Notes under the pieces: model-generated
The model's input: the letters and a program-made list of their open reading frames with translations, nothing else
The model's database searches: none
What the model was told of the DNA's origin: nothing
Shown: piece after piece, positions 59,296 through 64,000 of the stretch
Numbering within the stretch: position 1 is the stretch's first letter
Layout of the letters: each line of letters starts with the position of its first letter
Assembly (NCBI GenBank): GCA_965206655.1
Contig: CBDBKC010000029.1
Coordinates: 1-64,000, forward strand
Reading direction: 5' to 3'
DNA length: 64,000 bases
Origin: JAPPLB01 sp965206655
GTDB lineage: Bacteria > Acidobacteriota > Terriglobia > Bryobacterales > UBA6623
Program-made: the position numbers and the translations under genes

Positions 59296-59820
59296 GTGGC
59301 GCGTCCCGGCGCTGGTCCTCTAGCCTATCTGATCACGTTTACCTGTTACGGTACGCGAATTCACGGAAGCGAGCGTGGCTCGGTCGATAGAGAGCATAAC
59401 GCTCCCGGTACGCCGTGGCTCTCGGCAGATCCCAAACGGCTCCGAGCCGAAGAAGAATTGATGGCTCAAGACCCGTATGTACTGGACGACACAGGCCGCA
59501 AGGTCGTTCTCGATGCGATTCGCGCGGTCGGCACCCATCGAAATTGGCGCCTCCTCGCGGCGCATATTCGAACGACTCACGTTCATGCGGTCGTGGCCGC
59601 GGAAACTCACTCTCAGCGAATCATGGTCGACTTCAAGGCTTACGCAAGCCGGGCATTGACCCGGTCCGGCCTCGGGGATTCGCGAACAAAGCGTTGGAGC
59701 CGGCACGGGAGTATGAGGTATCTGTGGACGCAGGATAACGTGGACGACGCGACGTCGTGCGTCGTAGCAGGGCAAGGTCGACCGATGGCGGTCTTTGATC
59801 GGTTCGAATCGGAGCCTTGA
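59296..59820 (+). CDS. REP-associated tyrosine transposase (RAYT)
   Basis: A 174-residue Y1-HUH protein starting at GTG 59296. Motifs are AYLITFTCYGTRIHGSERG at the N-terminus, the HUH motif in RTTHVHAVVAAE and the catalytic tyrosine in MVDFKAYASRALTR. These define IS200/REP-associated transposases, which handle single-stranded DNA at REP hairpins. REP-like repeats stand on both sides of the gene, and related ones are at 20.1 and 26.5-26.8 kb. The domesticated enzyme probably has shaped this repeat family in the genome. Confidence 0.88.
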   Translation: MARPGAGPLAYLITFTCYGTRIHGSERGSVDREHNAPGTPWLSADPKRLRAEEELMAQDPYVLDDTGRKVVLDAIRAVGTHRNWRLLAAHIRTTHVHAVVAAETHSQRIMVDFKAYASRALTRSGLGDSRTKRWSRHGSMRYLWTQDNVDDATSCVVAGQGRPMAVFDRFESEP

Positions 59821-59840
59821 TGCGGGCTGGGCCTCGGCCC

Positions 59841-59984
59841 GACCGCTCCCTTAGAGCCTGTGAAAAAACGGGGGCTGTACCAAGCGCCGCCCGCGTAACT
59901 GCTTTGTTCGCAGCGCTCACAAGCGGCGCGCGTGGACTGTCCCCAGTTTTTTCACAGCCTCTCACGGTCACGGCTCCGTTTGGG
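59841..59984 (-). repeat. REP-like repeat, third, interrupted by MITE-like element
   Basis: The half GACCGCTCCCT at 59841-59851 and the half CACGGTCACGGCTCCG at 59963-59978 are the two parts of one REP (compare 59242-59268). They are split by the 108-bp element at 59854-59961. Confidence 0.65.
59854..59961. mobile_element. 108-bp MITE-like element
   Basis: Terminal inverted repeats GAGCCTGTGAAAAAAC (59854-59869) and GTTTTTTCACAGCCTC (59946-59961) match at 15 of 16 positions. The core CTGTACCAAGCGCCGCCCGC recurs at 25.52 kb. It contains no gene. Confidence 0.65.
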
Positions 59985-60038
59985 GGGCTGGTATTCTGAT
60001 GGGAGACGGCTCCGTTCCAGGCGATCAGGACAGGCTAG

Positions 60039-60214
60039 CCTGCTTATGTCACCACGTGGCGAGACAAAGTGCGTGAGAAGCCCGTCAGGACGAGGCGCGA
60101 GCCGCTTGGCGCGCGCAGGCGTACTTGACAGTACGTTGAGCACGGCAAGCAAGCGCAACGAAGTCATGGCGGGCCTATCGCGTGCTTTGGCCGTCAGGCG
60201 GTGAGATAAGCAGG
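60039..60214. repeat. 176-bp inverted-repeat-bounded element before panB
   Basis: CCTGCTTATGTCACC at 60039-60053 and GGTGAGATAAGCAGG at 60200-60214 are complements with one mismatch. The interior has further imperfect palindromes (AGGCGTACTTGACAGTACG). Its right end is 8 bp before the panB ATG, so it may hold promoter or leader signals for panB. MITE-like nature is inferred. Confidence 0.5.
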
Positions 60215-60222
60215 CGAGGGAC

Positions 60223-61062
60223 ATGGGTGAACGACTCAAACCGGTACGCGCACCTGACTTAAAGAAGAAGAAACGCCGCGGTGAACGCATCACCATGCTC
60301 ACCGCCTACGACGCCACCATGGCGGGTCTGCTCGACCGCGCGGGCATTGATGTCCTGCTGGTCGGCGACTCGCTCGGTATGGTTGTCGAAGGACACGATT
60401 CCACCATCCCAGTTACGCTCGACGCGATGATCCACCACACGCGTGCCGTCAGTCGCGGAACGAAGCGGGCACTCGTCGTTGGCGACATGCCGTTCATGAC
60501 GTATCAGACGGGCGTAGAAGACGCTGTCCGTAACGCCGGGCGGATCATTCAGGAAGGCGGCGCGGGAGCGGTCAAGATCGAGGGAGGCCGGCCGGTGCTC
60601 GATGTCGCGGCGCGGCTGACCGACGTGGGAATCCCGGTTATGGGACATCTCGGTCTGACGCCGCAATCCGTCCTGCGGTTGGGTGGGTTTCGGCCGCAAG
60701 CGCAAACCACCGAAGACGCCGATGAGCTCATCGCCGAGGCGCAAACACTCGAAGCGGCGGGGGTCTTCGCGCTGGTGCTGGAATCGATCCCCGCCGAAGT
60801 CGCCGCCACCGTCACGCGCGAGTTGACGATCCCCACAATCGGCATCGGCGCGGGCCCCTATTGCGATGGGCAGGTTCTCGTCAGTTACGACGCCTTTGGA
60901 ATGTTCGACAAGTTCGTGCCTCCGTTCGTCAAGCAGTACGCGCGGCTCGGTGAAGAGATCGTTCGTGCGACGGAGGAGTACATCAGCGACGTTCGCGAAG
61001 GGCGTTTTCCCGCCCACGAGCACACCGTCCCCGTCGGCGCCCGGCGTAGCGGCCGTGACTGA
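60223..61062 (+). CDS. panB: 3-methyl-2-oxobutanoate hydroxymethyltransferase
   Basis: First enzyme of pantothenate synthesis: makes ketopantoate from 2-oxoisovalerate and methylene-tetrahydrofolate. The 279 residues show ITMLTAYDATMAGLLDRAGI, VLLVGDSLGMVVEGHDST with the metal-binding DS, GDMPFMTYQ, AVKIEGGRPV, GHLGLTPQSV and TIGIGAGPYCDGQVLV. Length and motifs are standard. The start has GCGAGGGAC just before the ATG. panC overlaps its stop (TGATG), so the two form an operon. Confidence 0.95.
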   Translation: MGERLKPVRAPDLKKKKRRGERITMLTAYDATMAGLLDRAGIDVLLVGDSLGMVVEGHDSTIPVTLDAMIHHTRAVSRGTKRALVVGDMPFMTYQTGVEDAVRNAGRIIQEGGAGAVKIEGGRPVLDVAARLTDVGIPVMGHLGLTPQSVLRLGGFRPQAQTTEDADELIAEAQTLEAAGVFALVLESIPAEVAATVTRELTIPTIGIGAGPYCDGQVLVSYDAFGMFDKFVPPFVKQYARLGEEIVRATEEYISDVREGRFPAHEHTVPVGARRSGRD

Positions 61063-61904
61063 TGGTCGATCTGATTCGCACCGTCGCCGACCTCCGCGCC
61101 AGGCTGTCTCACGTCCGCCGAAAGGGAACCGCCATCGGCCTCGTACCGACCATGGGCGCTATGCACGCCGGACACGGCAGGCTCATGGAAGGAGCGGTTG
61201 CCGACGGTGGGTTCGTAGTTGTCAGCATCTTTGTCAACCCCGCTCAGTTCCATCGAGAAGCTGACTACCAGTCATACCCTCGCGATCTCGCGACCGATCT
61301 CGAGTTCTGTGAGCAGCGTGACGTTGACGCCGCTTTCGTTCCTTCCACAGATGAAATGTACGGGAACAAACGGCTGACCTCGGTCAACGTGAGCCGGCTG
61401 ACGGAGCATCTCTGCGGACCGTACCGCCCCGGCCATTTCGAAGGCGTCGCCACCGTTGTCACGAAACTACTCAACATCGTCCAACCCGACCGCGCGTACT
61501 TCGGAGAGAAGGACTGCCAGCAGTTGGCAATGATCCGCCGTATGGTCGAAGACCTCAACATGCCGGTGGAGATCATCGGTGTCCCCACGGTCCGTGAGCC
61601 GGACGGTCTGGCGCTCAGTTCACGCAATCAACTCCTCTCCCCCGACGAGAGGAAAGCGGCGACCGTCCTCTACCGGGCGCTACAGAAGGCCGATGATCTC
61701 GTGCAAGCCGGCGAGACCTGTCCCGGCGAAGTGATGAAGCAGGGACTAGCGATGGTCGAAGCTGAGCCGCTGGCGCGGGTTGAGTATTTCGAAGTGGTTG
61801 ATCCGGAGGAGCTTCAGCCGGTGGACGAGATCAGCGGGCAAGTGCTGGTGGCCGGGGCTATCTGGCTGGGGACTACGCGATTGATTGATAATGTGATCGC
61901 CTGA
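61062..61904 (+). CDS. panC: pantothenate synthetase
   Basis: Joins pantoate with beta-alanine using ATP. The 280 residues show the nucleotide-binding GLVPTMGAMHAGHGRLM (HxGH), SIFVNPAQF, YPRDLATDLEFC, VTKLLNIVQPDRAYFGEKDC and REPDGLALSSRNQLLSPDER. The ATG overlaps the panB stop by one base (TGATG), indicating translational coupling. The beta-alanine supplier (panD) is not within the window. A two-hairpin repeat after the gene may end transcription. Confidence 0.95.
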   Translation: MVDLIRTVADLRARLSHVRRKGTAIGLVPTMGAMHAGHGRLMEGAVADGGFVVVSIFVNPAQFHREADYQSYPRDLATDLEFCEQRDVDAAFVPSTDEMYGNKRLTSVNVSRLTEHLCGPYRPGHFEGVATVVTKLLNIVQPDRAYFGEKDCQQLAMIRRMVEDLNMPVEIIGVPTVREPDGLALSSRNQLLSPDERKAATVLYRALQKADDLVQAGETCPGEVMKQGLAMVEAEPLARVEYFEVVDPEELQPVDEISGQVLVAGAIWLGTTRLIDNVIA

Positions 61905-61937
61905 TGCTGAGCACTGCGTTTACTTGAGTTCAGCACT

Positions 61938-61980
61938 GTGGCGCACGCCTTCGGCGTGCCGGGTCGCGCTGTGCGCGACC
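61938..61980 (+). repeat. two-hairpin intergenic repeat, copy B
   Basis: Stems GCACGCC/GGCGTGC (loop TTC) and GGTCGCGC/GCGCGACC (loop TGT), same layout as 25425-25470, with compensating changes in both stems. Located 33 bp after the panC stop; terminator role is possible. Confidence 0.65.
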
Positions 61981-62035
61981 TTTCCGACACATGCGTTGGA
62001 TGCATGCCATGCCACCCGCGGCCGACAATAGGGCT

Positions 62036-63100
62036 ATGAGACGGCCCACTCCGCGACGCAGCTTTCTCGCTTCCCCATTGGCGCTGTATCCTCTAAGCGC
62101 CATGTCCGCCACCCGACCAGCCCGCCAACCCACCGGATCATTGACCGACGTGCCGGGTCTGAAAGTCGGACACTTCACTCTCAAGGAGCGGCCGACGGGT
62201 TGCACAGTCGTAGTCGCCGAGAAGGGCGCGATCGCGGGCGTCGACGTTCGGGGCGGCGCTCCGGGAACCCGGGAGACCGATCTACTGCGTTCCGAAATGT
62301 CAGTGCAGAACGTTCACGCGATCACACTTTCCGGCGGCAGTGCCTACGGTTTGGCGACGGCCGACGGTGTAATGCGCTATCTCGAAGAACGCGAGATCGG
62401 TTTTCCTACGGACGTGGGCGTCGTACCGATCGTGCCGGCGGCGATCTTGTATGACTTGGAACTCGGCGATGCAAAGATTCGTCCCGACGCCGCGGCAGGC
62501 TACGCGGCCGCGAAAACCGCATCAAGCGATCCTGTTCCCCAAGGGAATGTTGGCGCGGGCGCGGGCGCCACGGTAGGCAAGCTCCTGGGCGGCGGCCGGG
62601 CCATGAAAGGCGGACTCGGATCGGCTTCCATCCGGCTACCGAATGGGCTGGTCGTCGCGGCGCTGGCGGCAGTCAACGCAATCGGCGACATCGTTGATCC
62701 CGACACCGGGGAGATCCTCGCCGGGGCCCGCGGCGAGGACGGCGCCTCTTTCGCCGACTCGATGCAGCAGATTCGCAAGGGCGCCGTTGCAAACGAGGGA
62801 TCACCGGCGAAGAATACAACGATAGGCGTCGTCGCAGTGAACGTTGACTGGAATCAATCCCAGGCGACCAAGGTCGCCCAAATGGCTCATGACGGATTAG
62901 CTCTTGCCATCCGCCCCGCCCACATGCCCTTCGATGGCGACACGATCTTTGCTCTGGGGACGGGCGGCCGCACAGTAGACAGCGACCTGCTCGGTCAGAT
63001 CGGAGCCCTAGCGGCTGATACCATGGCCCAAGCCATCGTTTCCGCCATTCTTCATGCCGAGAGCATCGAAGGCTACCCGGCTCAGCGAGATCTGAGATAG
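62036..63100 (+). CDS. P1-family peptidase (DmpA-like aminopeptidase)
   Basis: A self-processing Ntn-hydrolase of peptidase family S58. From the ATG at 62036 it has 354 residues, with a possible Tat leader (MRRPTPRRSFLASPLALYPL). The body starts GSLTDVPGLKVGHFTLKERP, includes VDVRGGAPGTRETDLLRSEM, ITLSGGSAYGLATADGVMRY and PQGNVGAGAGATVGKLLGGG. The processing site before a nucleophile is NTTIGVVAVNVDWNQSQA. Known members release N-terminal amino acids or cleave beta-peptides. An upstream start at 61991 lies in the repeat region and is less likely. Confidence 0.85.
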   Translation: MRRPTPRRSFLASPLALYPLSAMSATRPARQPTGSLTDVPGLKVGHFTLKERPTGCTVVVAEKGAIAGVDVRGGAPGTRETDLLRSEMSVQNVHAITLSGGSAYGLATADGVMRYLEEREIGFPTDVGVVPIVPAAILYDLELGDAKIRPDAAAGYAAAKTASSDPVPQGNVGAGAGATVGKLLGGGRAMKGGLGSASIRLPNGLVVAALAAVNAIGDIVDPDTGEILAGARGEDGASFADSMQQIRKGAVANEGSPAKNTTIGVVAVNVDWNQSQATKVAQMAHDGLALAIRPAHMPFDGDTIFALGTGGRTVDSDLLGQIGALAADTMAQAIVSAILHAESIEGYPAQRDLR

Positions 63101-63101
63101 A

Positions 63102-63121
63102 GCACGGCAGTGATGCCGTGC
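63102..63121. terminator. hairpin after P1 peptidase gene
   Basis: GCACGGCA and TGCCGTGC with loop GTGA, starting 2 bp after the stop. Same type as the palindrome at 18431-18450. No T tract. Confidence 0.45.
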
Positions 63122-63160
63122 CGCCCTGATCCGTGGCCGTCTGTGTAAACCTGTGGTTCC

Positions 63161-64000
63161 ATGATTCTCGCCGTCCTCGTCTTGTACTCGCTCCTGCTCG
63201 TTGCGGTCGGCTTCATTTCTTCCCAGCGAGTGCGCGGCGCCGGCGACTTCTACGTCGCCGGGCGACGGCTTTCGACACCCTTGTTGTTCTCCACCTTTCT
63301 TGCTGCCAACCTCGGTGCCGGCTCGACGGTAGGAGTAGCGGGCTTCGGCTACGCCGACGGACTCTCCGCATGGTGGTGGGTGGCGTCGGCGGGATTCGGC
63401 TCGTTGGCGCTGGCGTTCTTCATTGGGCCCCGGATCTATCGTATTGCGGCAAAGCACAACCTGTATACGGTCGGCGACTACCTCGAGCTGCGGTATAGCC
63501 GGCAGGTTCGGCTGTTGATGGCGGTTCTGCTTTGGCTCGGGTCGCTCGCCATCTTGGCCGGCCAGTTGATCGCGCTGGGATTCATCCTGAATGTTGTCGC
63601 GGGAGTGCCGGCGGGATGGGGAATGGTATTGGGCGGTGTGATCGTCACGCTCTACTTCACGGCGGGCGGGCTGCTATCAACAACGTGGGTGAACCTGGTC
63701 CAGGTTTGCGTCAAGGCGATAGGCTTTGGCCTGGCACTGCCGTGGGCGCTTACGAACGTCGCCGGGTGGGAAGACATTCAGGCGGCGGCCGCACGAGCCA
63801 CGACCGTAAACGCTGAGACCTACCTGAGCCCCTTCGGCATCGGCATAGACGGTATCTTTGGCTACGCGATCATACTCATCCCGTCGTTCTTTGTTTCACC
63901 GGGGCTGATCCAGAAGCTCTACGGCGCGAAAGACGAACAGACAGTTCGGCGAGGCGTGGGACTACAAGGACTGGTTTTACTTGTCTACTCGGCGTTCCCG
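63161..64000 (+). CDS. sodium:solute symporter family protein, 5' part
   Basis: The gene starts at ATG 63161 and is open to the end of the window (280 codons seen, with family members usually 450-550 residues). Hydrophobic segments alternate with short loops: ILAVLVLYSLLLVAVGFISS, then GDFYVAGRRLSTPLLFSTFL with the Na-site region AANLGAGSTVGVAGFGY, WWWVASAGFGSLALAFFIGP, TVGDYLELRYSRQVR and LLMAVLLWLGSLAILAGQLI. The pattern GDFYVAGR-...-GAGSTVG is typical of the SSS family. The substrate cannot be told. It is 60 bp after the P1 peptidase gene. Confidence 0.88.
   Translation, partial: MILAVLVLYSLLLVAVGFISSQRVRGAGDFYVAGRRLSTPLLFSTFLAANLGAGSTVGVAGFGYADGLSAWWWVASAGFGSLALAFFIGPRIYRIAAKHNLYTVGDYLELRYSRQVRLLMAVLLWLGSLAILAGQLIALGFILNVVAGVPAGWGMVLGGVIVTLYFTAGGLLSTTWVNLVQVCVKAIGFGLALPWALTNVAGWEDIQAAAARATTVNAETYLSPFGIGIDGIFGYAIILIPSFFVSPGLIQKLYGAKDEQTVRRGVGLQGLVLLVYSAFP

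Noticed and set aside
59800..59820. tRNA-like T-loop sequence GGTTCGAATC
   Set aside because: It lies in the RAYT coding sequence and the rest of a cloverleaf cannot be drawn.

Overview
The window is GC-rich, densely coded bacterial DNA, most likely from an Acidobacteriota of the Solibacter/Bryobacter type. The evidence is three occurrences of the Solibacter-type C-terminal module (TIGR03437-like: 23.3-25.4 kb, 25.6-26.4 kb and a remnant at 36.55 kb), two Ser/Thr kinases fused to TolB-like propellers, a DUF1501 protein, Gfo/Idh/MocA oxidoreductases, a sulfatase and a CehA-type hydrolase. This assignment is inferred from family content; no rRNA or tRNA gene was recognised.

Layout: 0-1.9 kb, two frameshifted Gfo/Idh/MocA genes. 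1.9-12.5 kb, central metabolism and housekeeping: two small secreted proteins, mdh-icd (TCA cycle), a PilZ protein, a Tex-like RNA-binding protein with a large acidic insert, pckA, and a DUF1501 protein. 12.5-18.4 kb, a mobile-element pile-up: an rve-type IS, then a second IS carrying an IS1595-type element inside its transposase, then a transposase coupled to an AbrB-like gene. 18.6-30.7 kb, a lipoprotein sulfatase, a secreted nitrilase-family enzyme, a secreted metalloprotease gene split by an IS481 element, a Solibacter-type secreted protein, a tandem repeat, uvrA and gluQ. 30.8-45.6 kb, a damaged spermidine-synthase-like membrane protein gene, two paralogous kinase-propeller genes, and between or beside them an IS110 copy, an IS91 transposase with a tyrosine recombinase, and a group II intron. 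45.9-52.7 kb, a DUF58 / BatA-like / VWA gene cluster on the minus strand and a divergent Wzt-type ABC ATPase. 52.8-64 kb, a di-haem peroxidase, a PHP-family histidinol phosphatase, a Uma2 nuclease, a propeller-CehA hydrolase, a REP-associated tyrosine transposase among its REP-like repeats, panB-panC, a P1-family peptidase and a sodium:solute symporter running off the end.

How the parts relate: icd and mdh form a TCA pair, with pckA linking oxaloacetate to gluconeogenesis; panB-panC overlap and make pantothenate; the DUF58/BatA/VWA genes are translationally coupled. The main interest is the layered mobile DNA. Insertion history can be read at base resolution: IS in IS with an 8-bp duplication, IS481 in a signal-peptide codon run with a 6-bp duplication, and a MITE-like element inside a REP. 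A possible new arrangement is an AbrB-like gene joined to a transposase by an A8 slippery run. Single-base homopolymer indels at 0.1-1.4 kb and an insertion-rich noisy duplication at 32.8-33.3 kb suggest that some broken genes are sequence errors and not true pseudogenes.
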